Shown here in pieces: positions 1 through 8,569 of a DNA stretch of 64,000 bases. The notes under the pieces are model-generated. The model searched no databases, was not told where the DNA came from, and saw only the letters and a program-made list of their open reading frames with translations. Source of the stretch: Orrella daihaiensis (GTDB lineage Bacteria > Pseudomonadota > Gammaproteobacteria > Burkholderiales > Burkholderiaceae_B); assembly GCF_022811525.1 (NCBI RefSeq), contig NZ_CP063982.1:310001-374000 (forward strand), in the 5' to 3' direction. Every line of letters starts with the position of its first letter. Within the stretch, counting starts at the first letter, position 1. A program made the translations under genes and the position numbers.

Positions 1-786
1 CCGAACAAACCTTGACGGTGAAGACATATCACCCGGCAGCCCGGTCATGCCATAGCCCGTGCTCCATGGACCAAGCACCGTGGTGCCGAGCTTGATTGAG
101 CCAGGCTCTTTGGGCGAGAGTTTGGTGTAATTGCCCAGATTATTCAAATGCCAGTTGAAATGCGGGGCATTGGTAAGTACTGAGGTTGGGTTGTCAGAAA
201 TCTGTAACTCGCCACCGATGTATTCAATGACGATACTTTTGCCACTGGCGTCATGCAGGGTTAGATGTAGATCGACCACGCCTTTAAAGAGCTTCTGGGG
301 GGAGCGATTGACTTTGATTTTTCTGAAGCCTTCGCGTGCCTCGTCTACCGTGGCAAAGTTGGTCAAGGCGTAGACCAGCATCTCATAGGAGGCAATCGAT
401 TGCCCTGATTCAGAAGGATCAACTTCCTGATACTCGGTAATGCCAGGCGCATACAACATGCCACCAGCCAGACCTTTTTCATTCAGACCATCAACCAGAA
501 TGGGCAACCCAAGTGCTGCCGATCCGATGGCTGCATACTTGCTGGTCCACTTCAGGCCAGTGCCTGGCTTGCCATCGACGCCGGTGCCTTCAAAGGCGAT
601 GTTGGGGGCGATTGCAATACCACGAGAGTCAATGTCAATGCCAAATTCAAGTGTGCGGCCGTAGACAAAGCCACCATCAGACCCAGGCAGCAGAAAACTG
701 GTGCAGGCTTGCGAGACAGCTGGCCCCATCATCATGCAGGCCGCTAGTGCGCCAGCAATCCAGCGCTTATGCCAGGAAGTTGTCAT
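1..786 (-). CDS. Choloylglycine hydrolase / penicillin acylase family protein (3' part lies outside the window)
   Basis: The reading frame is open from an ATG at 786 to the left edge, giving 262 codons without a stop. The protein starts with an export signal (MTTSWHKRWIAGALAACMMM...) ending in SQA, directly followed by CTSFLL. In the linear-amide C-N hydrolase family (bile-salt hydrolase, penicillin V acylase) processing exposes an N-terminal Cys as nucleophile, and this Cys fits that role at residue 28. Further family signs are VYGRTLEFG after the Cys, the NAPHFNWHLNNL stretch, and GLPGDMSSPSRFVR at the edge. The product is probably periplasmic and hydrolyses amide bonds; candidate substrates include N-acyl homoserine lactones or beta-lactams, but the sequence does not decide. 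A GGAG ribosome site precedes the ATG. Family assignment is firm, substrate unknown. Confidence 0.88.
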   Translation of the reverse strand, partial: MTTSWHKRWIAGALAACMMMGPAVSQACTSFLLPGSDGGFVYGRTLEFGIDIDSRGIAIAPNIAFEGTGVDGKPGTGLKWTSKYAAIGSAALGLPILVDGLNEKGLAGGMLYAPGITEYQEVDPSESGQSIASYEMLVYALTNFATVDEAREGFRKIKVNRSPQKLFKGVVDLHLTLHDASGKSIVIEYIGGELQISDNPTSVLTNAPHFNWHLNNLGNYTKLSPKEPGSIKLGTTVLGPWSTGYGMTGLPGDMSSPSRFVR

Positions 787-800
787 GGTGATTCTCCTTC

Positions 801-833
801 AAAAAACTGCCATATGAATTCATGGGGCAGTTT
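801..833 (-). terminator. Rho-independent terminator after the garD operon
   Basis: Read on the minus strand, AAACTGCC pairs with GGCAGTTT around a 14-base loop that itself contains the palindrome ATGAATTCAT. A run of six T follows. It lies about 40 bases after the stop of the small gene at 873-1166, so it would end the garD transcript before the acylase-family gene. Confidence 0.6.
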
Positions 834-872
834 ACCGGCAAAACCCCTAACTCCTATGATTCTACGTATTGT

Positions 873-1166
873 TTATTGCCCAAGAATTTCTTGTACACGG
901 ATCATGACCCATTGCCGTTCAGCATCGTTCATCTCAAGATTCAAGCTCGGCAAGCCTCGCTCAATACGCAGCAGGGCGTCAGACTCGGTGATACCCAGTT
1001 GCCAGACCTTATCTTTGACCTTCTCGGCCAATAGCTGTGACAGGTCCTCACACAGGTCATGACGGTCTTCCAGCCATTGCCTAGGCGGTGTGGGGCGTGC
1101 ATGGCCGCTCGGTGTGTAGAGCGCCAGAAACGAGGCTGGAATTTGAATTTGGCGTTCAAATGACAT
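873..1166 (-). CDS. Small conserved hypothetical protein downstream of garD
   Basis: A 97-residue protein with the look of a small cytosolic helical protein: no signal peptide and no membrane segment. The N-terminus (QIQIPASFLALYTPSGHARP) is followed by a helical stretch rich in Glu, Asp and Arg (LCEDLSQLLAEKVKDK), and the end reads AERQWVMIRVQEILGQ. From memory, similar short proteins in Bordetella-type genomes carry the uninformative label 'ATPase with chaperone activity'; I see no Walker motif here and would not use that name as a function. Its ATG is only 3 bases beyond the garD stop, so it is almost surely translated from the garD message, and a terminator follows at 801-833. Function unknown. 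Confidence 0.7.
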   Translation of the reverse strand: MSFERQIQIPASFLALYTPSGHARPTPPRQWLEDRHDLCEDLSQLLAEKVKDKVWQLGITESDALLRIERGLPSLNLEMNDAERQWVMIRVQEILGQ

Positions 1167-1169
1167 CGG

Positions 1170-2765
1170 TCATGTCACCGGTGCTGGATTAAAGAGCGCG
1201 AGGCTGTTGTGAAGCTTCCAGTGCTCTGCCCAGGTTTGTTTGCCGCTTGCCACCTCCAGAATCAGGTGAAACAGTTCCCAACCCAATGACTCAATGGTCT
1301 GCTGGCCATCGGCTACCAACCCGGCGTTTACGTCCATAAGATCGTGCCAGCGTCTGGCCAGGTCGCTGCGAGTGGCGACTTTAATGACGGGGCATTGGGC
1401 TAGTCCGTAGGGCGTGCCGCGTCCAGTTGTAAAGATGTGCAGGTTCATACCAGCCGCAAGCTGCAATGTGCCACAGATAAAGTCACTGGCTGGTGATGCG
1501 TTAAAGATAAGCCCGCGCTGACCATTGAGCCTGTCGCCAGGCCCAAGCACGCCGGCAATTGGTGCAGTGCCGCTTTTGCTGATCGAGCCCATGGCTTTTT
1601 CCACGATATTCGACAGCCCCCCGCGTTTATTGCCAGGCGACGTATTGGCGCTGCGATCTACCCCGCCACGAGCGAGGTATTCATCAAACCATTGCATGTG
1701 CTCGATCAGTTTTTGCGCTACCCGTGGTGTGGTTGCGCGCGACGTTAACTGGGCAATCCCGTCGCGCACCTCGGTGACTTCGGAGAACATAACCGTGGCA
1801 CCAGCACGCACCAGTAAGTCACTCGCAAACCCGAGCACCGGGTTGGCAGTGATCCCGGAAAACGCATCACTGCCGCCACATTGCATGCCAACCACGAGTT
1901 CACTGGCAGGCACGGTCTCTCGCTTTCTGGCATTGAGCCGTCGCAGGTGTTGCTCGGCTTGCAGCATGATGTGTTCAATCATGCTGTCAAACCCGATGTG
2001 TTCCTTGTCTTGTAGGCAAACCACATCAAGGTCACCCCAACGGGTATCGTTGATGGTGCCTAGTTGCTCGCGATGGATCTCAATGCTGCCCGCGGGCATC
2101 AGCCGCTCGGGTTGGAGCTTCTCGCAGCCCAAGCTCACGAGCATCACCTCCCCCCCAAAATTCGGATTCTGGGCCAGATGCCGTAATGTGCGAATCGGCA
2201 CCTCCGAACCCGGGGCATCAATGGCCACGCCACAGCCGTAGGTGTGTTCAAGCGAAATGACATCATCCACATTCGGGAAGTTGGGTAACAATTTGTCCTT
2301 GATCCGTTTGACCGCAAACTCGATGACACCGGCTACGCATTGCACTGTTGAACTGATGGCCAAGATGTTGCGCGTACCAACGCTGCCGTCGGGATTACGA
2401 AACCCTTCGAAGGTATAGCCCTCAAGTGGTGGCGCACAGGCAGGCGTGGCAGTCGCTATCGGCAAATCATCTAAAGATGGTGGCTCAGGCAGTCTGAGAC
2501 GGTTTTCGTGAATCCAGCTGCCAGCGGCAATGTCATCTTTGGCGTAACCAATGATGACGTTATAGCGCCGCACTGGCTGGCCCGCCGCCAGGTTCGCCAG
2601 TGCCACCTTGTGGCCTTGGGGGATTCTTTCTTGCAAGACAAGCCCGTCAGACAACTTGGTGCCGCTAGCTAAGCCACCGTCGTTGGCCACAACCGCGACA
2701 TTGTCCGCAGGGTGCATTTGAATGATGACTGGCGATATCTGGCTGCCGTTATTCGGTTGGTCCAT
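1170..2765 (-). CDS. garD: Galactarate dehydratase (EC 4.2.1.42)
   Basis: Dehydrates meso-galactarate to 5-dehydro-4-deoxy-glucarate, the entry step of galactarate use; cytosolic and metal dependent in the family. The 531 residues match the E. coli GarD layout end to end. There is an N-terminal SAF domain (about residues 15-95, IPQGHKVALANL, IIGYA), the GYTFEGFRNPDGSVGTRN junction near residue 115, then the UxaA/GarD catalytic part with YGCGVAIDAPGSEVPIRT, GCEKLQPERL, MQCGGSDAFSG, TTGRGTPYG and the C-terminus LALFNPAPVT. The agreement with GarD is much closer than with altronate dehydratase UxaA. No transporter or garL/garR sits beside it, so the rest of the pathway must lie elsewhere. It is divergent from the PaiB-like gene at 2857 and co-transcribed with the small gene at 873-1166. 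Confidence 0.95.
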   Translation of the reverse strand: MDQPNNGSQISPVIIQMHPADNVAVVANDGGLASGTKLSDGLVLQERIPQGHKVALANLAAGQPVRRYNVIIGYAKDDIAAGSWIHENRLRLPEPPSLDDLPIATATPACAPPLEGYTFEGFRNPDGSVGTRNILAISSTVQCVAGVIEFAVKRIKDKLLPNFPNVDDVISLEHTYGCGVAIDAPGSEVPIRTLRHLAQNPNFGGEVMLVSLGCEKLQPERLMPAGSIEIHREQLGTINDTRWGDLDVVCLQDKEHIGFDSMIEHIMLQAEQHLRRLNARKRETVPASELVVGMQCGGSDAFSGITANPVLGFASDLLVRAGATVMFSEVTEVRDGIAQLTSRATTPRVAQKLIEHMQWFDEYLARGGVDRSANTSPGNKRGGLSNIVEKAMGSISKSGTAPIAGVLGPGDRLNGQRGLIFNASPASDFICGTLQLAAGMNLHIFTTGRGTPYGLAQCPVIKVATRSDLARRWHDLMDVNAGLVADGQQTIESLGWELFHLILEVASGKQTWAEHWKLHNSLALFNPAPVT

Positions 2766-2856
2766 ATGCTCTGGTAACTGTTTTACGATGCTATAAGCGT
2801 AGTGTGTCGCAACTCAATTGAACAGTCCTTTTATCGTTTTTCTGGGTCGTTTAACC

Positions 2857-3498
2857 ATGTATTTGCCCAAGCATTTTGCTGCGCCATCGCAAGAGGCGAT
2901 CGAGTCCCTGGTCAGAGACTATCCATTGGCTCAGGTTGTGGTTGCCGATACCGATGGGCAGTTGATTTGCAATCCAGTTCCACTGCTGTTGCGTGGCTGT
3001 CTGCAGACTGGATCTTGCTTGGTAGGACATGTGGCACGAGCCAATCCACTGTGGCGGCACGCCGGTGCTGCGCTTGCCATCTTTACTGGCCCGCAGGTTT
3101 ACATCACGCCCAACGCCTATCCTGGTAAGGCTGAACATCATCGTGTGGTGCCGACCTATAACTATGCCACGGTGCAGGTGCGGGGACAGCTCGTGGCGCG
3201 TGACGAACCTGCTATCAAGCATGCGGTGGTCAATGAGTTGACGCAATTTGCTGAGCAAGATCAGCCTCACCCGTGGTCGGTGTCTGATGCGCCAGAGGAC
3301 TACTTGGACGCAAGTTTGAAAGCCATCGTGGCCATTGAAATTCAGATTGAATCGGTCACCGCCAAGTTCAAGCTTAGTCAGAACCGCAACGCGGCAGATC
3401 GGGCAGGTGTGCAAAGTTATCTGGCGGGCGTTGACACGGATGGTGACGCAGCCGCCATGCTACAAATCATGCAAACCCTGCATCACGACAAACACTAA
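2857..3498 (+). CDS. PaiB-like FMN-binding protein
   Basis: A 213-residue protein of the FMN-binding 'negative transcriptional regulator' family named after Bacillus PaiB, with a flavin-reductase-like split barrel. Characteristic stretches are MYLPKHF at the start, LAQVVVADTDGQLICNPVPLLL, the loop LVGHVARANPLWRH, and PNAYPGKAEHHRVVPTYNYA, followed by the HPWSVSDAP region. I place the start at ATG 2857, because family members start with MYxPxHF; an upstream TTG at 2818 would add 13 residues that do not fit. PaiB was described as repressing protease and sporulation genes, but many members are probably flavin or heme-related enzymes, so a regulatory role is not proven. It lies 18 bases upstream of the nitronate monooxygenase gene, likely in one operon of FMN proteins. 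Confidence 0.85.
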   Translation: MYLPKHFAAPSQEAIESLVRDYPLAQVVVADTDGQLICNPVPLLLRGCLQTGSCLVGHVARANPLWRHAGAALAIFTGPQVYITPNAYPGKAEHHRVVPTYNYATVQVRGQLVARDEPAIKHAVVNELTQFAEQDQPHPWSVSDAPEDYLDASLKAIVAIEIQIESVTAKFKLSQNRNAADRAGVQSYLAGVDTDGDAAAMLQIMQTLHHDKH

Positions 3499-3516
3499 AT
3501 TAACGAGGCAATCAAC

Positions 3517-4479
3517 ATGGATGACTCGCACTTACCGCCCGTCCTGCAAAACCTGTCCTTGCCGGTGATCGCATCACCCATGTTTACGATTAGTTACCCC
3601 GAGCTGGTGCTGGCACAGTGCAAAGCCGGCATTGTCGGCTCATTTCCTGCCTTAAATGCTCGACCGGCGCAAGTGCTGGATCAGTGGCTTACCGACATGA
3701 AGGCCGAGCTCGCGCAGTTCAAAGCCGACAATCCCAATAAGCCGGTTGGCCCAATTGCGGTGAACCAGATTGTGCATGACTCCAATGTGCGCCTGGCGCA
3801 AGATGTCCAGACCTGTGTCAAGCACGAGGTTCCCATTTTGATTACTTCGTTGCGTGCGCCAGTGCCGGAGATTATTGATGCGGTGCATGCCTACGGGGGC
3901 ATTGTCTTGCACGACGTGATCAATATGAGGCATGCAGCCAAGGCGCTTGATGCTGGCGTAGACGGTCTTATCGTCGTGGCAGCTGGCGCGGGTGGTCATG
4001 CCGGCACGCAGTCGCCATTTGCCTTGGTTGGGGAGTTACGACGCCACTATCAGGGACCCGTGATTCTGTCGGGCGCCATCAGCACCGGTGCAGCCGTGCT
4101 GGCTGCCCAAGCCATGGGTGCAGACCTGGCCTACATCGGCACCCGATTTATTGCCAGTACCGAGGCCAATGCTGTTCAGGACTACAAAGATGCGATTGTT
4201 CGTGCGAGTGCCTCTGACATCATTTATACCGATCTCTTTACCGGTGTGCGTGGTAACTACATCCGCGAGAGCATAGAAAAAGCGGGTCTTGATCCAGATA
4301 ACTTGCCTACAGACAAGCAGGACATGAACTTCTCGTCGGGCACCTCCAAACCCAAAAGCTGGAAAGACATCTGGGGTGCCGGTCAAGGAGTCGGGCAGGT
4401 TGATGACATCGTGTCGGTGGGCGAGATCGTGGACCGTCTGAAACGTGAGTATGAGGCGGCGCGCGCCCGGATCGCTTAA
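3517..4479 (+). CDS. Nitronate monooxygenase (2-nitropropane dioxygenase family)
   Basis: A 320-residue FMN enzyme with a TIM-barrel fold that oxidises alkyl nitronates (such as propionate-3-nitronate) to carbonyl compounds and nitrite. Visible family marks are LPVIASPMFTISYPELVLAQ at the start, the LRAPVPEIIDAVHAYG region, the phosphate-binding VVAAGAGGHAGTQSPFAL near residue 155 with its conserved His, the ILSGAISTGAAVLAAQAMGA strand and the IGTRFIASTEA motif. It follows the PaiB-like gene by 18 bases with a GAGG ribosome site. Its TAA stop overlaps the stop of the convergent methyltransferase gene in the shared tetranucleotide TTAA. Confidence 0.9.
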   Translation: MDDSHLPPVLQNLSLPVIASPMFTISYPELVLAQCKAGIVGSFPALNARPAQVLDQWLTDMKAELAQFKADNPNKPVGPIAVNQIVHDSNVRLAQDVQTCVKHEVPILITSLRAPVPEIIDAVHAYGGIVLHDVINMRHAAKALDAGVDGLIVVAAGAGGHAGTQSPFALVGELRRHYQGPVILSGAISTGAAVLAAQAMGADLAYIGTRFIASTEANAVQDYKDAIVRASASDIIYTDLFTGVRGNYIRESIEKAGLDPDNLPTDKQDMNFSSGTSKPKSWKDIWGAGQGVGQVDDIVSVGEIVDRLKREYEAARARIA

Positions 4480-5384
4480 TCTGATTTGCGACCGATCGCT
4501 TGCACGCTGATTCGAGTCTCATTGCCCTGGCGACGAATGCTATTGCGCCACGCATGTCCGTAGGCGATTTCCAAGGTCAGGGTGAGTTTGTTAGCCTGAC
4601 GTTTGGACTCAAGCGCATCGATTAAGTGTTCTCGCCAAACTCGCGAAGCCAAGCTGGCTTTGCGCTGCGGGTTCGGATTGCCACCGAGGGCATATGCATC
4701 CGCTAGCAAGGCACCTGCATGGTCATAGGTCAGCGTGATGGTTTCCTGATCCATGACTGGATCTGCAAACCCGTGCTCTACCATCAGGTCCCCGAGGTCG
4801 TGCATGTCAACGAGCGGCAGGGTTGCGGTTTGTAGTCCAGCCGCTGTGATGGCTTCGCGTAATTCCTTTCCTGTGGCAGGCCCCCAAACCGTAAAAAATG
4901 CCAAACCATTCGGTCGCAACAAACGAGACCATTCACGCAGCACGTGGTGTGGTTCCGGATGCCAGTGCATGGCAAGGTTTGACCAGATCAAGTCGATCGA
5001 TTCAGGGGCCAGTTGAGTGCGGTCTAGCTCAGCGTTAATCAGCTCAATGGCCGGCTTACGTCCCATAGAGCCCAGAAACCTTTGCCAAATCGATTCTTTG
5101 AGGGCTTGTCTGGCCAGCGTTAGTAGTCTTTGGTTGTGATCTAGTCCAAGGATGGTTGCCTGCGGGTAGCGTTGCCGAAGTGCCGCGAACCGTCTGCCTG
5201 CACCACAGCCAGCATCCAGAATCACTGTTGGTTCAAGCCGGATCAGCGCTAGGCGATCAAGCATGCGAGCGGCAATTTCACCGTATAAAAACTCGGCGCA
5301 CTCAAGATCACCGCGACGGTCAAACTGTTGCTTGACATGTCTAGGCTCAATGGCAAGGCGCTCTAGGTGTGATGAGTTTGTCAT
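4476..5384 (-). CDS. SAM-dependent methyltransferase, BioC-like
   Basis: A class I methyltransferase of 302 residues. Motif I is VILDAGCGAG near residues 54-63, followed by LGLDHNQRLL (motif II acidic residue), the IDLIWSNLAMHWHPEP stretch and LRPNGLAFFTVWGP. The order 'SNLALHW... LRPGG ... F.T.G..TL.EL' resembles BioC, the malonyl-ACP O-methyltransferase that starts pimelate synthesis for biotin, and such genes next to comF are annotated this way in Burkholderiales. No other bio gene is in the window, so the substrate stays an inference. A C-terminal extension (from about residue 235) is rich in Arg and Lys. Convergent with the nitronate monooxygenase gene and divergent from the ComF-like gene (44 bases between starts). 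Confidence 0.72.
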   Translation of the reverse strand: MTNSSHLERLAIEPRHVKQQFDRRGDLECAEFLYGEIAARMLDRLALIRLEPTVILDAGCGAGRRFAALRQRYPQATILGLDHNQRLLTLARQALKESIWQRFLGSMGRKPAIELINAELDRTQLAPESIDLIWSNLAMHWHPEPHHVLREWSRLLRPNGLAFFTVWGPATGKELREAITAAGLQTATLPLVDMHDLGDLMVEHGFADPVMDQETITLTYDHAGALLADAYALGGNPNPQRKASLASRVWREHLIDALESKRQANKLTLTLEIAYGHAWRNSIRRQGNETRISVQAIGRKSD

Positions 5385-5428
5385 GCTGCAAATTTAACCA
5401 TGGCTAGTCGTTGCAAAATGTTGGTTGT

Positions 5429-6136
5429 ATGAAATCTTCATTTGTTTCTCGTTTGCTCAGGCGCCTGCCTAGCCGTTGCCCTTTGTGCCAGATGGCAGCC
5501 CACGGCGGTTTGTTGTGCGCGGGATGCGAGGCAGACACGTTTGGTGCGCGCCAACGACGCTCGCTGTGCCGAACATGCGGCGTTTGCGCGACGCAATCCG
5601 GGCTTTGCAGCAACTGTGAACATGGTAGCGTGCTCGACGCCGTCGTGTGTGCGATTGACTACCAGTTCAGTGGGCAGTTGTTGATCCAGCTGTATAAAGA
5701 GGGCAAACAACTCACACTGGCCCGACTTTTAAGCGACTTGATGGTTCGAGCGGCGCAGCCATTGCTTCAGACCTACCAACTCGATGCCTGGGTGCCCATA
5801 CCAGCTAGTGCGGCACGCTTGAAACACACAGGATTTAGCCCAGCGCAACAGCTGGCGCGTCTGGTGGCCTCAGCGACAAACATACCTTGTCGTCTGGACT
5901 GGCTCACCCAGCGTCATGATGGTCCTGCGCAAAAGACGCTCAATCGCAGAGAACGGTCCCTGTCAGTGCGGGGTCGATACGTGGCTCATCCGGCTGTGGC
6001 CGGTCGGCCTATTGGTGTGATCGATGATGTAGTCACCACCACCAGCACAGCAGTTGAAGTCGCGCGTGTAGCCAAAGCAGCTGGTGCCAGACAAGTGGTG
6101 GTGTTGGCTGCTGCGCGCACACCACAGCGGGCTTGA
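5429..6136 (+). CDS. ComF family phosphoribosyltransferase-like protein
   Basis: About 235 residues. The N-terminal part holds paired zinc-finger-like cysteines (Cys17, 20, 30, 33 and 47, 50, 53, 60, 63: CPLC, LCAGC, CRTC, LCSNC). The C-terminal part is a type I phosphoribosyltransferase domain with VIDDVVTTTSTA at residues 197-208 as PRPP-binding loop. ComF/GntX proteins help DNA uptake in competent bacteria, but many members are of unknown role. The start is taken at ATG 5429 (MKSSFVSR); a TTG at 5411 would add six residues. Divergent from the BioC-like gene and 19 bases before trmL, probably co-transcribed with it. Confidence 0.85.
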   Translation: MKSSFVSRLLRRLPSRCPLCQMAAHGGLLCAGCEADTFGARQRRSLCRTCGVCATQSGLCSNCEHGSVLDAVVCAIDYQFSGQLLIQLYKEGKQLTLARLLSDLMVRAAQPLLQTYQLDAWVPIPASAARLKHTGFSPAQQLARLVASATNIPCRLDWLTQRHDGPAQKTLNRRERSLSVRGRYVAHPAVAGRPIGVIDDVVTTTSTAVEVARVAKAAGARQVVVLAAARTPQRA

Positions 6137-6155
6137 ATCTGGCACAATCTCGCGC

Positions 6156-6626
6156 ATGTTTCATGTCATTCTTGTCGAACCTGAAATCCCGCCTAATACG
6201 GGTAATGCGATCAGGCTATGTGCCAATGTGGGCGCACAGCTGCATTTAGTACGCCCTTTGGGCTTTGAGATTGATGATCGTCGGTTGCGGCGTGCAGGGC
6301 TTGATTACCATGAGTGGCAGCCCCTGAAGATACATGACACATTGGCGCACGCGTTGGCTGCGACCGGTACACCGAGTGACCGGCAATTCGCCATGACAAC
6401 GCGCGGCAAGCGATTGATTGGTGAAATCACGTTTGAGCCCGGTGATGTGTTTGTATTTGGCCGCGAGACGGCCGGGTTGTCCGAGGCGCAGCGCCAACTG
6501 TTCGCGCCTGAGCAGTGGATTCGGCTACCCATGCGTGACGGCCAGCGCAGCTTGAATCTTTCCAACACAGTAGCCGTGGTGGTGTATGAGGCTTGGCGCC
6601 AGCAGGGCTATACAGGCGGGCAGTAG
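6156..6626 (+). CDS. trmL: tRNA (cytidine/uridine(34)-2'-O)-methyltransferase
   Basis: A SPOUT-class RNA methyltransferase of 156 residues, the usual TrmL length. It 2'-O-methylates the wobble base of tRNA-Leu isoacceptors. Family motifs are MFHVILVEPEIPPNTGNAIR at the start (the Asn-Thr-Gly-Asn motif 1), LHLVRPLGFEIDDRRLRRAGLDY, then VFVFGRETAGLSE and the deep trefoil knot RLPMRDGQRSLNLSNTVAV. The start is ATG 6156, not an earlier in-frame codon inside the ComF-like gene. It ends 11 bases before the stop of the convergent gpsA gene. Confidence 0.95.
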   Translation: MFHVILVEPEIPPNTGNAIRLCANVGAQLHLVRPLGFEIDDRRLRRAGLDYHEWQPLKIHDTLAHALAATGTPSDRQFAMTTRGKRLIGEITFEPGDVFVFGRETAGLSEAQRQLFAPEQWIRLPMRDGQRSLNLSNTVAVVVYEAWRQQGYTGGQ

Positions 6627-6637
6627 CCGCCATCAGA

Positions 6638-7669
6638 TCATTCTTCGGTTGCTGAACGCGCCATCAATCGATGCACGGCATGAGCTGCTGTAACGCCCCC
6701 GAAAAGCGTATCGCAAACGGCTTCGGTGATAGGCATGGGGACGTTCATTGCTCGGGCGCGCGCCAGTACCGCTTGGGCGCATCGCGCGCCTTCTGCTGTC
6801 ATGCCGCCAGCCAGAATATCAACCAATGATTCGCCCTGGCCAACGCGAAGTCCAACTTGCCGGTTGCGCGATAAGTCACCTGTGGCAGTCAGCACCAGAT
6901 CACCTAGGCCAGTCAACCCAGAAAACGTCCCAGGCAAAGCGCCAAGCGCTACCCCAAACCGGGTCATTTCCGCCAAGCCGCGGGTAATGAGCGCCGCTCT
7001 GGCGTTATTGCCAAGCCCAAGTCCGTCTGAAATGCCACAGGCAATTGCCATGACATTTTTAAGGGCGCCACCGACTTCGACCCCCATCAGGTCTGACGAA
7101 CTGTAGATGCGCATGTGCTCCGAATGAAACACAGAGGTAACCAGTGCGCGCAAGCTTGGGCTATCGCTTGCGACAGTTAATGCAACCGGTAGCCCGAGCG
7201 CAACTTCCTTTGCAAATGAAGGACCCGAGAGTACCCCGGTGGCTAGCTCGCGAGTGTTCATGGATGCAGCAACTAGCTCGTGTGGCAGCTTGCCTGAGTC
7301 AGCCGTTAGCCCTTTGCATAACCAGACAATGTCGGTGATATTGAGCCCTGCGCTTAGGCGCTGTTGAATCAGCTCGCAGATCTCAGGTAACCCCACCATG
7401 GGAGTGCCTAGCACTAGCAAGCCAGGCCCCTGATGTTGTGAGACGTGTTCGAGCGCTTGGTGAAAGTCACTCGAGTACTGCAATGCACTTGGCAACTCAA
7501 TGCCAGGCAAGTGCTCGCTGTTGATTCGAGTTTGTGCCATGGCGGTGATGACGCTTGGCCGACGCCCCCAAAGAATGACTTCGGCGTGGCGGCAGGCAGC
7601 CGCCGCAATGGCGGTTCCCCATGCACCAGCACCCAGTACAGTGACGTGCGGGCGCAAAGGTGTATGCAT
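6638..7669 (-). CDS. gpsA: Glycerol-3-phosphate dehydrogenase [NAD(P)+]
   Basis: Reduces dihydroxyacetone phosphate to sn-glycerol-3-phosphate for phospholipid synthesis; cytosolic. The 343 residues carry the N-terminal Rossmann motif VLGAGAWGTAIA (residues 11-22), the VWLCKGLTADSG strand, GVLSGPSFAKEVALGLP with its conserved Lys, GVEVGGALKNVMAIACGISDG and GLTGLGDLVLTATGDLSRNR. It is the last gene of the leftward run rhodanese-grxC-secB-gpsA, with 22 bases after secB. That order is common in beta- and gammaproteobacteria. Confidence 0.97.
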   Translation of the reverse strand: MHTPLRPHVTVLGAGAWGTAIAAAACRHAEVILWGRRPSVITAMAQTRINSEHLPGIELPSALQYSSDFHQALEHVSQHQGPGLLVLGTPMVGLPEICELIQQRLSAGLNITDIVWLCKGLTADSGKLPHELVAASMNTRELATGVLSGPSFAKEVALGLPVALTVASDSPSLRALVTSVFHSEHMRIYSSSDLMGVEVGGALKNVMAIACGISDGLGLGNNARAALITRGLAEMTRFGVALGALPGTFSGLTGLGDLVLTATGDLSRNRQVGLRVGQGESLVDILAGGMTAEGARCAQAVLARARAMNVPMPITEAVCDTLFGGVTAAHAVHRLMARSATEE

Positions 7670-7691
7670 GGGGTTTAGGGCTAATTAGCGT

Positions 7692-8222
7692 TTATTGGCG
7701 TGTGGCACCAGCGGGCAAGATGATGCCCGAGCTATCCTCAGCTTTGCCATTGGGCAGGTTGCCTTCGCCTTGTTGTGCGCCTTCGGCCTGGCGTTGCTGA
7801 TACAGCGCCTGGAAGTTCACGTCAGTCAGGTGCAATGGTGGCAGTGTCGTACGGGTGATCGCATCAGCCACGTTTGCGCGCAGATATGGGTAAAGCATGG
7901 TTGGGCAAACAATACCCAAGAGCGCATCAATTTGCTCATCTGGAATGTTGGCCAGTTCAAATACACCACCTTGGGTGGCTTCTACCAGATAGACCACTTT
8001 GTCTTCTATTTTGGTGGTGACAGTTACTGTGACTGTCGATTCAAACATGGTTTCAGCCAAGCGCTGAGCACCGATGCCGATGTTGACTTCGACATTTGGG
8101 GCTTGCTGCTCAAGAAATACGTGAGGTGCGTTGGGCACCTCAAGCGACAAATCTTTCAGGTAGGCACGTTGTAGGTTAAAGGTAGGGTTATCGTTGTTTG
8201 TCGCAGTATTCTCGTCAGCCAT
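7692..8222 (-). CDS. secB: Protein-export chaperone SecB
   Basis: Tetrameric cytosolic chaperone that keeps preproteins unfolded and hands them to SecA. The 176 residues match SecB: FNLQRAYLKDLSLEVPNAP, then VNIGIGAQRL, VTVTVTTKIEDKVVYLVEATQGGVF (the canonical beta sheet and peptide groove), CPTMLYPYLRANVADAITR and LPPLHLTDVNFQALYQQR. The tail is acidic and low in complexity, as is typical. It lies between grxC (40 bases) and gpsA, a conserved arrangement. Confidence 0.97.
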   Translation of the reverse strand: MADENTATNNDNPTFNLQRAYLKDLSLEVPNAPHVFLEQQAPNVEVNIGIGAQRLAETMFESTVTVTVTTKIEDKVVYLVEATQGGVFELANIPDEQIDALLGIVCPTMLYPYLRANVADAITRTTLPPLHLTDVNFQALYQQRQAEGAQQGEGNLPNGKAEDSSGIILPAGATRQ

Positions 8223-8262
8223 AAAAATTCCAGTTGTGTGTCATCAGGTTTGGGCAGCGCAA

Positions 8263-8526
8263 TCAGTCGCTGCCTTCTAGCAGCGGTAGCAGTCCGCCGG
8301 CGCGGTCAAGTGCTGCAAGGTCATCATAACCGCCCACGTGGGTGTCACCGATGAAGATCTGTGGGACAGTGCGACGGTTGGTGCGCGACATCATGGCCTC
8401 GCGCTGTGCGGGGTCGGTGTCGATGCGGATTTTTTCTATTTCTGTGACGCCGCGTTGACCCAACAGGGCTTCCGCACGTGTGCAGTATGGGCAAAATCCT
8501 GTGCTGTACATCACGACTTTTTTCAC
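8263..8526 (-). CDS. grxC: Glutaredoxin 3
   Basis: Small glutathione-dependent thiol-disulfide oxidoreductase of 87 residues. The active site CPYC lies at residues 12-15 (VVMYSTGFCPYC), TVPQIFIG carries the cis-Pro and HVGGYDDLAALD binds glutathione. I choose a GTG start at 8526, because GGAGG stands 6 bases before it and the resulting length is that of GrxC. The longer frame up to 8616 would add 30 residues that run into the preceding rhodanese gene region. Upstream of secB in the same direction. Confidence 0.94.
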   Translation of the reverse strand: MKKVVMYSTGFCPYCTRAEALLGQRGVTEIEKIRIDTDPAQREAMMSRTNRRTVPQIFIGDTHVGGYDDLAALDRAGGLLPLLEGSD

Positions 8527-8569
8527 GCGTTGCCTCCGATGGATGTGTGGGTTAATGAGCGTCGTGGAT

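Noticed and set aside
1525..2241. A 238-codon open frame on the plus strand
   Set aside because: It lies wholly inside garD on the other strand, has no family resemblance and arises from the codon bias of garD.
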